64,000 nucleotides of DNA from Ischnura elegans (GCF_921293095.1 NC_060254.1:9610001-9674000); one strand, 5' to 3'; numbered from the stretch's first letter, positions 1-10,734 are shown. Program-made: numbers and translations. Notes: generated from the letters alone by a model not told the origin.

Positions 1-74
1 TGCAATGAGACGCGGAAACCAATAATTAAGTCATTCCGTGGTAATGAGGCAGCGACCCTTAATTGTAGAGACGG

Positions 75-185
75 ACTTTATTTATTACAGTATTCTACCG
101 TTTAAGGTAGGTTTCCAAGGGGTGCTTAGCAGGCATCCTAGGATCCTGCCCAGCCTTTAAGCACTTCCCTCTTCAATTCACTGCA
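75..185 (-). mobile_element. LINE-B 3' end fragment
   Basis: Read on the minus strand, this matches the last ~100 bp of the LINE-B family: the 3' UTR motif CCTACCTTAAACGGTAGAAT followed by an AT-rich tail. The same block recurs at 461, 15640, 45560 and 51340. It is a 5'-truncated scrap with no coding capacity. Confidence 0.6.
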
Positions 186-344
186 CTATACTGTAGTACT
201 GTATTTTAATTTCATTGTTAACAAACGCAATGTACAAAATCATAGCGTATACAACAATGAAAACGAGACAAGGAAAGAGGAAATACGAGAACTCGAGGGA
301 GGGATGATACATCCTTTTAACAAGTAATCGACCCGGTTACCGTT

Positions 345-415
345 AAAGGGTTCTACCGATTTAGATAGGTTTTCATAGGGTATTTAGGAGGTATTCTGGC
401 AGTCTCCCATCACAT
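345..415 (-). mobile_element. Short diverged LINE-B 3' end fragment
   Basis: The motif TTCTACCGATTTAGATAGGT and the following bases match the LINE-B 3' end in the same orientation as the copies at 75 and 461, with more divergence. Three LINE-B 3' ends in one orientation within 700 bp suggest repeated insertion or local duplication. Confidence 0.4.
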
Positions 416-460
416 AAATTACCATTTCATCTAGTGCGACAATAGACAGATGCTTTCATT

Positions 461-735
461 ATTATTATAGTATTCTACCGATTAACGTAGGTTTCAATGG
501 AGTACTAAAGAAGTAATTTGGGAGCCTCCCTTTCCTTCCAGCACGGCCTTCTTCAATTCACTGTAAGGCCTACTCCCTTTCAATCTATCTAAAAATCCTA
601 TTCTTTTCCTGCCCCTTCCTCGTTTCCCCAACATTCTACCCTCTAACACCATTTCCAACATCCCCTCCCCGCTAAGTACTCCCTCCATCCATACCTTCTG
701 TCTCCTCCGTATTGGCGACTCAAATCACCACTAGC
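461..735 (-). mobile_element. LINE-B 3' end with C-terminal coding remnant
   Basis: The minus strand runs from a coding remnant (494-688, 64 residues) through the 3' UTR into a (TAA)n tail at 461-475. The peptide includes LEGRMLGKRGRGRKRIG and SRPYSELKK. These match the equivalent part of the copy at 45155-45600 and the C-terminal GKRGRGRPR-type tail seen after the reverse transcriptase of RTE-like non-LTR retrotransposons. The RT itself is absent, so this is a 5'-truncated dead insertion. The clade is inferred from the C-terminal pattern. Confidence 0.7.
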
Positions 736-766
736 GGCGCTAGCGTCGGTGACGTAATTTTCCAAG

Positions 767-1072
767 ATGGCGGACACACTGGTGATAAAGTATGTTGCTA
801 GATTAGATCGCAACGAGCGTTATATGGCTATTTTGCTCCATCTTCTGCTATATTTTTCCTTAATATCTATCGAGTTATTAAGTATCGTATTTGCACGTCA
901 CAGTACAGAGGATTTTCCGTATGTAGTGCTCTTTTTCATTCAATATATATCGTTTTTTGAACCACTCTCCATTACATTGGTGCACATTTATCTATTCCGC
1001 TGGTTCATTATTAACTTCATTTTAGAGCTCTATCGTAATTTTCAACTTGTAAAGCGTCATGGAAAACACTAA
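767..1072 (+). CDS. Hypothetical small membrane-protein ORF or first exon
   Basis: A 101-codon ORF opens at CAAGATGG, a good eukaryotic start context that also resembles the AAGATGGCGG promoter motif. TGACGTAA, a CRE-like sequence, lies about 17 bp upstream. The protein has a short charged N-terminus (residues 1-18), a hydrophobic segment at about 20-43, a second hydrophobic and aromatic stretch at about 51-88, and a basic tail ending HGKH. This suggests two or three membrane spans. No family is recognised. It sits between a LINE-B end and the LINE-A copy and could be chance or an unknown transposon ORF. A GTAAAG near the end could be a splice donor. Nothing here proves expression. Confidence 0.3.
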   Translation: MADTLVIKYVARLDRNERYMAILLHLLLYFSLISIELLSIVFARHSTEDFPYVVLFFIQYISFFEPLSITLVHIYLFRWFIINFILELYRNFQLVKRHGKH

Positions 1073-1418
1073 CAAGGCGATGGTCCCACCGAGGAAAACG
1101 ACGATGAGGAGAAATTAAGCGTTTCTCAATGTTATTCGGTGGTCTTATCGAACTCTGAAATAGGAACTCCGTTCCCATACATCTACATCTACAAATTACC
1201 CTGCGAGCCACCTCTAGGGTGTTTGGCAGGGGGTGATCAATCACCAGCATGCAGCATGCATTTGGACTCCCACATGCACACCACACCGTCCAAGAAACGT
1301 CCCGTATAATAAAAAACTATACTACTATATGCTGTTAGAAATAGAATATAGAATAGAAATTCAGAAACATGCAGTAAATTTTACATAGGTTAGTAGGCTA
1401 CACTACAAGTCATGCAAT

Positions 1419-3170
1419 CTATTTACGCGTTCTATTGCTGCCGTTATAATCTCTTATTGATCGTGGAAAAAATGACATTCGGAATCTGTCTCTTCTGCAA
1501 TCTATCTCTCTTATTTTATTTATATGATCTAATCTTCCGTAGTACGTTGGCGTCCGCAAGATATGGTTAACTTCGTCAGAAAACACACTGCTCTTGAATT
1601 TATCTAAAAGGTTTAGTCTATTTTTCAATGTACGGTCCGACAGAGATTCCCATCCGAGTTTATGTAAGAGGTCAGTTACACTAACAAGACTATCGTAACG
1701 ACCTTTCACATACCTGGCAGCTCTTCTTTGCACGCGTTCTAACTCTGTTATTAAGCCTTTTTCATGAGGGTCCCAAACACTGGCAGCGTATTCCAAATGT
1801 GGTCTAACGAGGGAAAAGTAGCTAATTTCTCTCACTTTGTCGTCGCACTTTCCTAATATTCTTTTGACAAAACCCATTTTACGATTAGCTTGACCGGTTA
1901 TTTCTCGAATATGTTTATTCCACGATAGATCATTATTGAGTCTAACCCCTAGATATTTCACAGATTCAACTGCCTTTAACTGCGTGCCCCGAATGACATA
2001 GTTACGCTGTAGGGAGTTAGTCTTCTTCCAGAAATTCATTACGACGCATTTTTCCAAATTTAATTCTAACTGCCAAGCATCGCACCAAGCTTGGATAGCA
2101 GCAAGGTCATTCGTTAGTTCATCTATATCTTTGCTGGAACGGATTTCTCTGTAAACTACAGCGTCGTCTGCAAATAATCGTAACTTACTCTGCACTACTT
2201 CGCCAATGTCGTTTATATAAAGAAGGAATAGGAGTGGGCCAATGACACTACCCTGAGGAACGCCAGAAGTCACTCTAACCTCATTGGAGACTGCACCGTC
2301 TAATACTACTCTTTGGACGCGGTCGCTCAAAAATTCTCTAATCCAGGAAATGACATCTCCGTCTAGACCATAAGTTTTCAGTTTTATTATTAACTTTCCG
2401 TGGGGTACTTTATCAAATGCCTTTTTGAAATCAAGAAAAATCGCGTCTACTGGAATGTTGTCTTCCCCGGAGACTAAAATATCGTGGGCGAAAAGCGCTA
2501 ACTGAGTTTCGCACGATCTGCTTTTCCTGAATCCATGTTGATTTCCCATTAATAAGTTTTGCGCGTCTAGGTGTTTCATTACCGAGCTGACTACGATGTG
2601 TTCAAGGACTTTGCAAGAGATGGACGTTAAAGATATCGGCCTGTAATTAGATGGCTGTTCCTTGTCTCCACTTTTAAATATAGGCGTTACATTAGCGATT
2701 TTCCAGTCATTAGGTACTTCGTGTTGCTTGATGGATTTACTGAATATTAACTGCAAGTAGGGGGCAAGATCTGAGGCTAGTTCTTTATATACGCGAGAAG
2801 GGATTTCGTCTGGACCAGGTGATTTATTTGGACTAAGCGATTTCAATATATTTTCTATTCCGAGCGTACTAATGTCAATAGCTGGCATCTTATGTAGACA
2901 GGGATTGTCATCGGTCTCGGGTGAGTTTTCGGAAGGCTCCGTGAACACGCTCTTAAAGTAGGAATTTAATAAATTGGCTTTATCGTAACTGCTTGTCAAC
3001 ACATCTCCATTGTCGTTTCTCAGCGAACATACGGTAGATCGTTTACCTTGAACTTCCCTAACATATGACCAAAATGCTTTTGGGTTATCCTGTAACTGCT
3101 CTACTAGTGTTTTTCTTTTAAAATTCGTGAACGCATTCCTGAACGCTTCCTTCGTGGCGGCTTTAGTCAT
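1419..3170 (-). CDS. Reverse transcriptase of LINE-A (CR1/L2-like)
   Basis: An uninterrupted 583-residue frame. It would copy element RNA into DNA at a nicked target. Residues 1-105 are the linker after the endonuclease. RT blocks follow: SPNKSPGPDEIPSRVY (113-128), NYRPISLTSISCKVLEHIV (175-193), GFRKSRSCETQLALF (213-227), FLDFKKAFDKVPHGKL (245-260, catalytic Asp247), TSGVPQGSVIGPLLFLLYIN (301-320) and FADD (333-336, catalytic aspartates). The thumb follows, with KYLGVRLNNDLSWNKHI (405-421). All catalytic residues are present. The upstream endonuclease is separated from it by a stop and a microsatellite, so the element as a whole is probably not autonomous. The Met start is nominal, since in an intact element this would be the middle of ORF2. 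Confidence 0.9.
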   Translation of the reverse strand: MTKAATKEAFRNAFTNFKRKTLVEQLQDNPKAFWSYVREVQGKRSTVCSLRNDNGDVLTSSYDKANLLNSYFKSVFTEPSENSPETDDNPCLHKMPAIDISTLGIENILKSLSPNKSPGPDEIPSRVYKELASDLAPYLQLIFSKSIKQHEVPNDWKIANVTPIFKSGDKEQPSNYRPISLTSISCKVLEHIVVSSVMKHLDAQNLLMGNQHGFRKSRSCETQLALFAHDILVSGEDNIPVDAIFLDFKKAFDKVPHGKLIIKLKTYGLDGDVISWIREFLSDRVQRVVLDGAVSNEVRVTSGVPQGSVIGPLLFLLYINDIGEVVQSKLRLFADDAVVYREIRSSKDIDELTNDLAAIQAWCDAWQLELNLEKCVVMNFWKKTNSLQRNYVIRGTQLKAVESVKYLGVRLNNDLSWNKHIREITGQANRKMGFVKRILGKCDDKVREISYFSLVRPHLEYAASVWDPHEKGLITELERVQRRAARYVKGRYDSLVSVTDLLHKLGWESLSDRTLKNRLNLLDKFKSSVFSDEVNHILRTPTYYGRLDHINKIREIDCRRDRFRMSFFPRSIRDYNGSNRTRK

Positions 3171-3171
3171 C

Positions 3172-3768
3172 CTATAGAACCCGAAAATAAACGATATTAT
3201 TATTATTATTATATTTTTTAATTATTAGCTCGCGTTCATTAGCGGATAAATCCGTGCTGACTTTTTTCATTTTAGCATGACACGCTCTCTGTCGCCTCAA
3301 TGATTTTCTCACTTCCGCGTCGTACCATCTCGGTTCGCTGCCTTCTTTTACTATTTTACTAGGGATGTAGCTATTTATTCCCGAAGTTACGAGCGAAAGA
3401 AAAGCTTTCCAAGTATTCTCTACATTTAACTTTAATACTGATTCTTGAAACTCGGGGAAAGCATTTTTCATATGACTCTTAAACCCATCAAAATTAGCTC
3501 TTTTAAAAATGAAAACTTTACGCTCTTTTTTAAAGTTTACAGCGGTATTTAGAGAAAACTTTGCAGTTACTACCCTATGGTCACTTATTTCTTCGACAGT
3601 GCCAACGTTTATTACCTGATGTGGTATATTTGTCGCTAATAAATCAAGAATATTTTCTCCTCTGTTTGGTGCGGATGCTATTTGAAACAATGAATTAGAT
3701 GTGAAAGTGTGTAATAAAGCCTCGCAGATCACTTTATCCCTCCCACCAGGAATGAAGCTATAATACCC
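3172..3768 (-). pseudogene. LINE-A endonuclease C-terminal part and linker, truncated
   Basis: This frame contains NRGENILDLLATN and then EEISDHRVVTAKF, the SDH motif near the end of the apurinic-like endonuclease of non-LTR retrotransposons. A linker with PRWYDAEVRKSLRRQR follows. Homology can be read upstream of the nominal start to about 3768 (residues YSFIPGGRDK), where a stop ends it. The N-terminal two thirds of the endonuclease are missing. The 3' side ends in an AAT microsatellite coding for five asparagines and a stop just before the RT frame. Confidence 0.8.
3194..3214. repeat. (ATT)n microsatellite inside LINE-A
   Basis: About six ATT units at the junction between the endonuclease-linker frame and the RT frame. 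The expansion, or a small insertion carrying it, has disrupted the original continuous ORF2. Confidence 0.85.
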
Positions 3769-3844
3769 TTAAGCCATACATTCCCTTCAGATTCCGTTTT
3801 TGAAACAGGTTTCTCCATAAACTTCCTCTTATAATACCCATAGT

Positions 3845-4495
3845 TTAACTGTGCTATTAATGTCCTCACTTATTTTTACTGCAATGGCTTTGTAATTATG
3901 AAACTGCATGCTAACTAAACATTACTTCATAAACATTTTATCATTGCTCTCTCTAACAAATCACTTGTGTTACGATTGGGCCCGTGATTGAACTGTGATT
4001 TAAATGTCCTCACTTATGTTGACTTAAATGGCTTTGTTTTTATGAACCTGCTTTCTATCTTAACCTTATTTCATAAACATTTTTCATTTCTCTTCCTAAG
4101 AAATCACTAGAGTGACGTCTAGGCCCATGATTGAACTTCATATTAATGTCCTCTCTGTTGTTGACTTCAATGGCCTTGTATTTATGAACCTGCATGCCAA
4201 CTGAACCTTACTTCATAAACATTTTATCATTGCTCCTCCTAAGAAATCTCTTGTTTGATGATTAGGCCCATGATTGAACTGTGATTTTAATTTCCTCGCT
4301 GTTGTTGACTTCAATGGCTTTGTATTTATGAACCTGCATGCCAACTGAACCTTACTTCATAAACATTTTATCATTGTTCCTCCTAACAAATCACTTGTTT
4401 GATGATTAGGCCCATGATTGAACTGTGATTGTAATGTCCTCACTGTTGTTGACTTCAATGGCTTCGTATTTATGAACCAGCTTGCTAACTGAACC
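3845..4495. repeat. Tandem array, ~144-bp period, about 4.5 units
   Basis: The block TGTCCTCAC (or a variant) recurs at 3861, 4005, 4147, 4291 and 4435, giving spacings of 144, 142, 144 and 144 bp. Each unit also carries CTTCATAAACATTTT and a GGCCCATGATTGAACT-like block. The last two units are the most alike, and the first two are the most diverged. It resembles a minisatellite or a short satellite array. No coding potential is seen. Confidence 0.9.
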
Positions 4496-4909
4496 TATTT
4501 TATATTGACTTAAAAGTCCTTTATGTTATCCACCCGCCACTTCTCTATGTAGTGTACCACAAATGTTTTTCTTTCCTCCCAAGTTTACATCCCTGATCTG
4601 AGTAGAAAACCCATCACTTAAGTAATAGTCAACACTCTTATAAACTTCATAACCTTGGTACTCTCTACCTACCTCTTTCTTGTATCGTGTTTTCAAAATG
4701 TCCAAAAAGTATAATAAAAAATTGAATTCACATAAAATTTTCATCAATTTTGCTTAAGGCCATCCTAACTTTCTGTGGTATTGCTGGTACCTTAGCTCAT
4801 GGAATCTATTTTACCTAGTTACTTGTTCTTAGCTAATTTTGATGAATAATGGGGGAAAGAGTCGAGGACATTGACAGAAAGTAGTAAGTGGGCTGTGATG
4901 ATGAAAAGT

Positions 4910-5165
4910 ACATTGGAGTGGAGTGGTAAAAAAGTAGGTGTTAAGGTAAGTACTAGTAAACAAAGTGTTGCAGTATGGAGAAGAATTTAGTCCAACTTAG
5001 CAATTGCAACTGTATCGTAGATGAAAAGAAAAACTTTTTTGTATTCTTTTAATGTTAAAATAAGTTGTGTTCACACAGTTGATCCTGAGTCAATATAGTT
5101 TATTGTCTACATGTTGCACCTTAACTTTATTTAATCTATCCACTCCACCATCACTTTATAAGAGT
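4910..5165. repeat. Imperfect inverted repeat, copy 1
   Basis: The left end GAGTGGAGTGGTAAAAAAGT pairs loosely with the right end around CTTTATTTAATCTATCCACT. A similar pair lies at 5880-6035 with comparable spacing, so this may be an old, decayed MITE family. Confidence 0.35.
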
Positions 5166-5879
5166 CCAGTCACACCAAGTGATAGTCATCGAGGGGTATT
5201 TGTAAATTAAACTCAATAATGCTGGCCTTGTTGTGGTGGGGCAAAGGCCTCACTTTGCAAGCTGAAGGTAATGGGTTCAAGAACTGCCTGAGATGGTTAT
5301 CCTCTCCAGTGCATGGGTAGTTGTTATTGTACACAATTAATTTCTAAAATACTCAATGTCCCAATGGGTCCAAATAGGCTTTTTAGGGGTGCCATTAAGT
5401 TTTATAATTAGGAATGTATTATCAGTACAGTTGGGGTTTGTTGCATTCTAATTTACCAATTTCAGTACATCATTTTAAAAGAGGGCTTTTCCTCTGTGAA
5501 GCAGTTGTAGGAATTAGGGATAAGGATTGCCCACCAATAATCAGAAAAATTCTGTACTTCTCAGACCCCTCTCTAACAGTAAACTCTCTATGAATATTTT
5601 ATTGCCCTCCCCACTTGAAACTTGTATTCACCACCAATGATAGGAAGCATCACGTCAAAATTGCTTAGTCAACATATGAGAGTAAAATCGTTCAGGTTGA
5701 GTCTATTTTCAGTATTTTTTTTAGGGAAAGCGGTCAGTGAGTAGGAAGTAAGAAAGAATTAAGTGGGCTGGAATGGTTGCTCACAAGTACAGGAGCTGCA
5801 TGATACCATTAGGTCAGGTCTGTACTTAAGCATGCCAACTGGATGTTTAGTTATTAATTACTGGAGAAAAACCAAAAAA

Positions 5880-6035
5880 TCTCAAGGTGGAGAGGTAAAA
5901 TAAGCTATAAGTGGAGGGAGTGATGAAGGAGAAGGTGCAATTGGAAGAAATGATTGCATTGGCTTATTCAGTCACCATATCCATATTGCACTTCTACCTT
6001 ATTTAACCTCTCTAATCCACCTTACTCTTCATTAG
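5880..6035. repeat. Imperfect inverted repeat, copy 2
   Basis: AAGGTGGAGAGGTAAAATAA on the left pairs with ACCTTATTTAACCTCTCTAA on the right. The right arm resembles the right arm of the pair at 4910-5165. Confidence 0.35.
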
Positions 6036-7427
6036 AGACTTATAGATAAGCACTTCTCATCAAAAAGACATAAATAATGTTAAGGCATCCAGATGGCCTT
6101 ATAAGAATAGACCTGACTTCAAGTCATCGTTTGAGAGTATGTTAACCAACACACAACTATCAGTAGAGTGTCTACAGAACAACTATCAGAGCTATATGAG
6201 TACCTATTGATACTGAGATGCTTCTTCTAGGCAGTAGGATCGTATATAAGAAGCATAGTGAACCAAATGGTACATGATGTATGGTTACAATAAGATACAT
6301 TATTATCATCAAAGGTGGTGGTTTATTATTTTGCTCAGATAGTAGGGAGAGTAACAAATGGAAAATATTTCAACTAGGTACTTATATAAATGATTTCTAC
6401 ATCAAATATCATATACTCTAAGGAGCTCCAAAGAATGAATAAGAGAATATGAATGTCCTAAAGGATAGTCAACTATAGGTGATAGTAATATACTATAGTA
6501 ATATCACTTGGTTATTCTGTGGGAAGCTACTTCTGCAGAAGTGGGATTAAAAATGGAAGAAAGTTTGCATCAGTTAGAAATGGTGTTTTTTTTCAATCAA
6601 TTAGCCGTAAAAATGTGATTCCCATGCACAATCTTTTTGATATTTCGATTGTTAAGTTTATTTATTTATATGTTGTTGTCATCTGTATGTATCATACTCC
6701 AGATGGGGATATTAACCTTAATGTAGATAATTTAATGATCCTGCTTGATTAAGTGCTGAAAACTATAAGGAATCTTTGATTTTATGAGGTGAAGTTAACA
6801 CTGAGTTCTCAAACGAAGAACGTTATCAAGTAAGAAAATTTATTAATCTAATGAACTGTTTCAACTTAACTCACTGCACCATGTCTCCAATTAGGATATC
6901 AAAATACAATGAATGTGTTTTGGATCGCGATCCTCTCTCTTCACCTTAGCGCCAACAGGAACTATACCTACGCCTAGCTTAGAGGACACATTCTCCCTAA
7001 ATAATATTTCTTGAAGAAGAATTTCCACCAAAAAACGCGTCCATGACGCCGAGAGACAATCACCTTGCCGATCATTTTCCTCTTGAATGAAATATAGGAT
7101 ACATATGAAATGTACGACGAAAGTAAAATAAAGAAGGAGGAATGAAAGGAATTAAACTATAAATACTTGAGACTTATTAAGAGGTTATTACAGTTAATTT
7201 CCGAGAAAAAATAATGGAAATGACTGCAAGCGAAGTTCGAATACGTGAGAGGCTGAGTTGTGAGAACAGGAAATTCAGTTACGTTACAGTTAAGAGTTAC
7301 ATAAAATATACAGTTTTGGAGGTATCACTGAAATGTGAGATAAGCGAAAGATCTATTAAAGAGGGATAATTGTCAGGAAAGAAGCCAACAGGCGCCAGGG
7401 ATTACTATAAGGCACTACGCAGCCTAT

Positions 7428-7469
7428 ATTCGGCACAAGGCCCTTATATAAGGGCCATGATTCGGCACA
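7428..7469. repeat. 18-bp perfect palindrome between 10-bp direct repeats
   Basis: GGCCCTTATATAAGGGCC (7439-7456) is a perfect palindrome with a TATATA-like centre. It is flanked on both sides by ATTCGGCACA (7428-7437 and 7460-7469). It could be the scar of a tiny insertion with its duplication, or a protein-binding site. Confidence 0.7.
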
Positions 7470-9128
7470 TGAATTACACGTAAACAGTCCACTCCATCAC
7501 CATCGCGCTGCTTACATTTTTCGCCGGTAGTTGGCGTCTTCCGGGCTGGAATCGCGAATCTCATGAAAAAGCCACAAAAATATGTTTTTTTTGAGCTTTT
7601 ACTTCATAGATATTGCATTTGAAAATCCTTTAATTCATGCTCTAACAGAAATACCCAAGCATGCGAAGAATGGTCGTCAGTTCTGATTCGGAAAGGAGGG
7701 TCGCTAACTCACCTTAAAGATTTGAGACGTCAGATGGGAGGATACTCCACATAGGACGAGACGTTTTGTCCGAAAAAAAAATTGATGCGATTGATAATTT
7801 CGACTTTTTTTTGCCACTTATTCGATTTATTATTCTTAGGAGTGAAAACACGCAACAAAATTATGCAAACATACAAAAGTTAAGCTGTAATTGCATGTGT
7901 AGTAATAGAGTACTTGTTCATCGGTCAAACTATAAGGAAGGTACCATTTAATCGTTGCCTGTAAGACAATATGAGCACAATAATTGGGTACAAAAATAAC
8001 TTTACGACGGATAAAGAAATGTTTATCATCAATCAAAATATCCACGTTTGTTTAAAGGAAGTAAAAATTGAAATTTGAGTATTTTCACCTAGGAAGTGAA
8101 ATATATTAAAATTATTTTCTAAGATTAAATGGCCAAAGCAAATAATGGTACCTTTCCACAACAATTACAAATCCTTATGAAATTATTGAAATGAAGAAGC
8201 AGTAGCTCCGGTCTAACCCTGGGTAGCAGTACAGAGACCTGTGACACGTGTTGGTAATTCCTTCTCTTATTAACCGAATATTTCTATACACAGTTAAGTT
8301 CTAACATCCTACCAAACCAACACTAAACCAATTTATTGACGTGAGCCTTCAGTTTCCTGCAGGGCATGAAAATATAAATCGTGAGGACAAAAATGTCTTC
8401 CGGCATTTTATATTTCTAGCTCCGTATCCATTTTAAAACGGTGCACACAATTATTTACACTAATATTGAAGAAAATGGAAATAATGAAAAAAGTTAACTT
8501 GATTCTCTGGAAAGTTTTTACAAGTACAAAAGATGTTTGGAAGATTGACACCGGGTGAAAACGCGGGCGGGGAAATGTCTGGAAATATAAGCATTTCTGC
8601 TAATGGATGTGCTACCCGAAATGGAAAAACCACGAATATTACAAAAGAATATCATCAAGTCGGCCTTTTAAATGTGTTGTCAACCACCGCGCATTTAAAT
8701 GGGTTTACAAAAGTCGCCACTCGCGTCGCTGATGGACCAATTGATCCGAGTTTCACGGGGAAATGAGATATAATTATTGGTGCTAACCGGAATTTACATG
8801 CATGATGATGTGATATATCAAATTCATAACTTTTCAATGCTACTCCTTGACATCAAAAACGATATACTGCAAAAAAATGGAAAAAAATCAGATCGCATTG
8901 CACTAATCACCGCGACGCGGGCATTTTTGAAAACCGATAAAAATGTGACCGAAGACGCAACAGAAATGAACCTTCAATGGGATGGAATTGGGCCTCCGCT
9001 ATGCAGTCGCCTTGGGAAAAACTTTCATCGTTTACACTGTAAATTTGATTTAAAAAAGGCAATAGATTTCCAAAAGATATGCTGAACAACAAAAATTAAA
9101 TACTGTCGGGAAATAAGGGCCATTTCTA
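7470..9128. other. AT-rich sequence with two unassigned ORFs
   Basis: No recognised gene. Two neighbouring plus-strand ORFs (8533-8766, 77 residues; 8777-9085, 102 residues) show no domain I can name. No splice or promoter signal stands out. Confidence 0.4.
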
Positions 9129-9225
9129 CCAAGGATTGCATTTTCCATGAAAAATTAGTTTGGCTTAGCCGGGATTCGAGCCCGGATCAACCGATTGCCG
9201 GTCAGTGATTCTACCGCGTAGGAGG
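9129..9225 (-). mobile_element. tRNA-derived SINE
   Basis: On the minus strand a tRNA-like head runs through CGGTAGAATCACTGACCGGC to a B-box-like GGGCTCGAATCCCGG. A short tail ending GCAATCCTTGG follows. The 5' acceptor strand does not pair with the 3' one, so it is not a working tRNA gene. The same tail occurs at 10797-10845 and at 11080-11185. Confidence 0.6.
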
Positions 9226-9284
9226 AAGCATAACTGGTAGTATTCGCAGCTAGCACTCGCGGGGGGGGGAGCTGAAATCGGTGA

Positions 9285-9475
9285 ATAAGGGTAGAATGCT
9301 GGGTAAACAAAGCGAGAGGAAAAATGAGAAAAGGATTTTTTGATAAAATAAAAGGAAGGGGGCCTTATTATGTGTAGAAGATGTTTGAAGTCCACCAAGG
9401 GAGGGCAGACTGCTAGAATACTTTTTAAATACTCCACGCAAAGCTACCTTAATAGGAGGAACACTTAAACTAAAT
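9285..9475 (+). mobile_element. Diverged LINE-B 3' end
   Basis: The order of blocks (GGTAGAATGCTGGG, an A-rich coding remnant, GGGAGGGCAGACTGC, then ACTCCACGCAAAGCTACC) follows the LINE-B 3' end at 45420-45590 with many substitutions. A sister copy with the same private changes lies at 11400-11590. Confidence 0.6.
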
Positions 9476-10734
9476 ATGCATTTGCAGCTAAGACTTTTTC
9501 GTGGTATACTTGGTCCTTGACGTAAATTTGCACAGGTGCGTGTGACTGCGATCAATGTTACTTGTTACACGTAGTTCCTCCATATCCTATCCCATTCAAA
9601 CCCTCTTCTTATCATGAGATCATGAGGAGCTCTAAAATACTACTATTGCAAAACCCAACAGTGCAATTGACCACACGCGCATCCACTTATACGTTGCTCT
9701 TCCACGTTTTTTCATCTGAGATGACCGGAGGAAGGGGAAAACCACCCACTCAAAGCGCATTCCTAAGGCTTAACCCCCGGGACACGATTCCCAGTGGCGT
9801 TCGGCGAAATGTAACGACGGCATCTCCTCAAAAAAATTCAAGGAAAAAAAAGAACGAAATGGTTGCGTTCCAAGAACTGGGTCGCGTCGGATGCCGAACG
9901 ACGCCGATATCCATGCCAATTCAGGCACAGAGATTATGGCACAAAATTAGTACTTACGCGCTTTTTTTCAGCTAAAAGGAAACGAGATCTGATCATCACC
10001 GCCAAGGGCATGAACGTACCTGCAAGCAGAGAGAAAAGACAAATATTATCATACCGAAAGGATGACAATCGCAGATTGAATCTCACTCTAAACAAAAAAG
10101 GAGATAATATTTAATGACTCACTAAATATCTACCATTATTTTTTTAACTTTAAATTTTTAAGTGCAAGCTGATATAGTTTACTGAGGCAATTTTTGCGTG
10201 AAGAAGGGTTGTTCAAAGAGAAAAAAACGAATGGAGGCTTTGTACTTTCGGTAAAGAAAGAAAAAAGATGAGGAGTAGGCTTCCGGAAGAAGTAAACTCT
10301 TGAAAAGGAAGTAATTTCTCCTTGAAACTAAATTTAAAAAGTGCAAATTGGCCATCAAAAAGCGTCCCCAAACAAACGAGTCACATAATTGGTAATTAAA
10401 TCTTTTCTGATATTTTACCCTGCTGAGGCCCATTAAAAAGTCAGAAAAAGGCAAGGAAACACTGGCCTTTGAAGAGCTAGAAGGCTGCAATCTACAGCTT
10501 TCCTCATGACAAACCTGTATAATTTTCATTACACATATGGTATGCAACTGGTATGCAACTTTATAGCGTTCACTGGGAGATAAGGATGATAAAACAGCTA
10601 CATAATAATGGTAGAGGGTGCTAGAGAATACAGAAGAATATATGTACCTTTCACAATGATAAGCGGATAAGTATGGCAATTTTATACTTAAAAAGAAACG
10701 TTTAAAAACCAAAGGAACCATAGAGATCGGGATT
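9476..10734. other. Sequence without a recognisable gene
   Basis: Contains several ORFs of 80-180 codons on both strands with no domain signature, including 10179-10721 on the minus strand, whose composition reflects purine-rich DNA. A 13-bp direct duplication (TGGTATGCAACT-like) sits near 10540. No gene is supported. Confidence 0.45.

Larger units (their letters stand above)
1176..3770 (-). mobile_element. LINE-A non-LTR retrotransposon, 5'-truncated copy 1
   Basis: This minus-strand non-LTR element keeps the C-terminal part of its endonuclease, a full reverse transcriptase, a ~240-bp 3' UTR and a 3' terminus made of TAGATG-type repeats (1176-1195 on the plus strand). The start of the endonuclease and any ORF1 are missing, and in-frame homology ends at about 3770. 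The 3' UTR block with GCGAGCCACCTCTAGGGTG is shared with copy 2 at 54240 and with scraps at 51218 and 40733. RT motifs place it near the CR1/L2 group. I did not find a convincing target-site duplication. Confidence 0.85.
4496..7427. other. AT-rich sequence without a recognisable gene
   Basis: Nearly 3 kb with no recognisable coding or RNA gene. The short ORFs at 4526-4747 and 6519-6752 have no family signature. Two loose inverted-repeat segments are listed separately. Intron or intergenic sequence fits best. Confidence 0.5.

Noticed and set aside
1017-1286. 89-codon minus-strand ORF
   Set aside because: It lies mostly in the 3' end of LINE-A and flanking DNA, and has no relation to the RT frame.
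3845-4495. CRISPR-like array
   Set aside because: The 144-bp units are repeated throughout with no short-repeat/unique-spacer pattern, and the DNA is eukaryotic.
9172-9225. Functional tRNA gene on the minus strand
   Set aside because: T arm is good, but the 5' acceptor strand is missing. The tail is shared with other copies, so it is a SINE.
10179-10721. 180-codon minus-strand ORF
   Set aside because: The product is rich in S, F and L with no domain, and the plus strand is purine-rich, so the open frame follows from composition.
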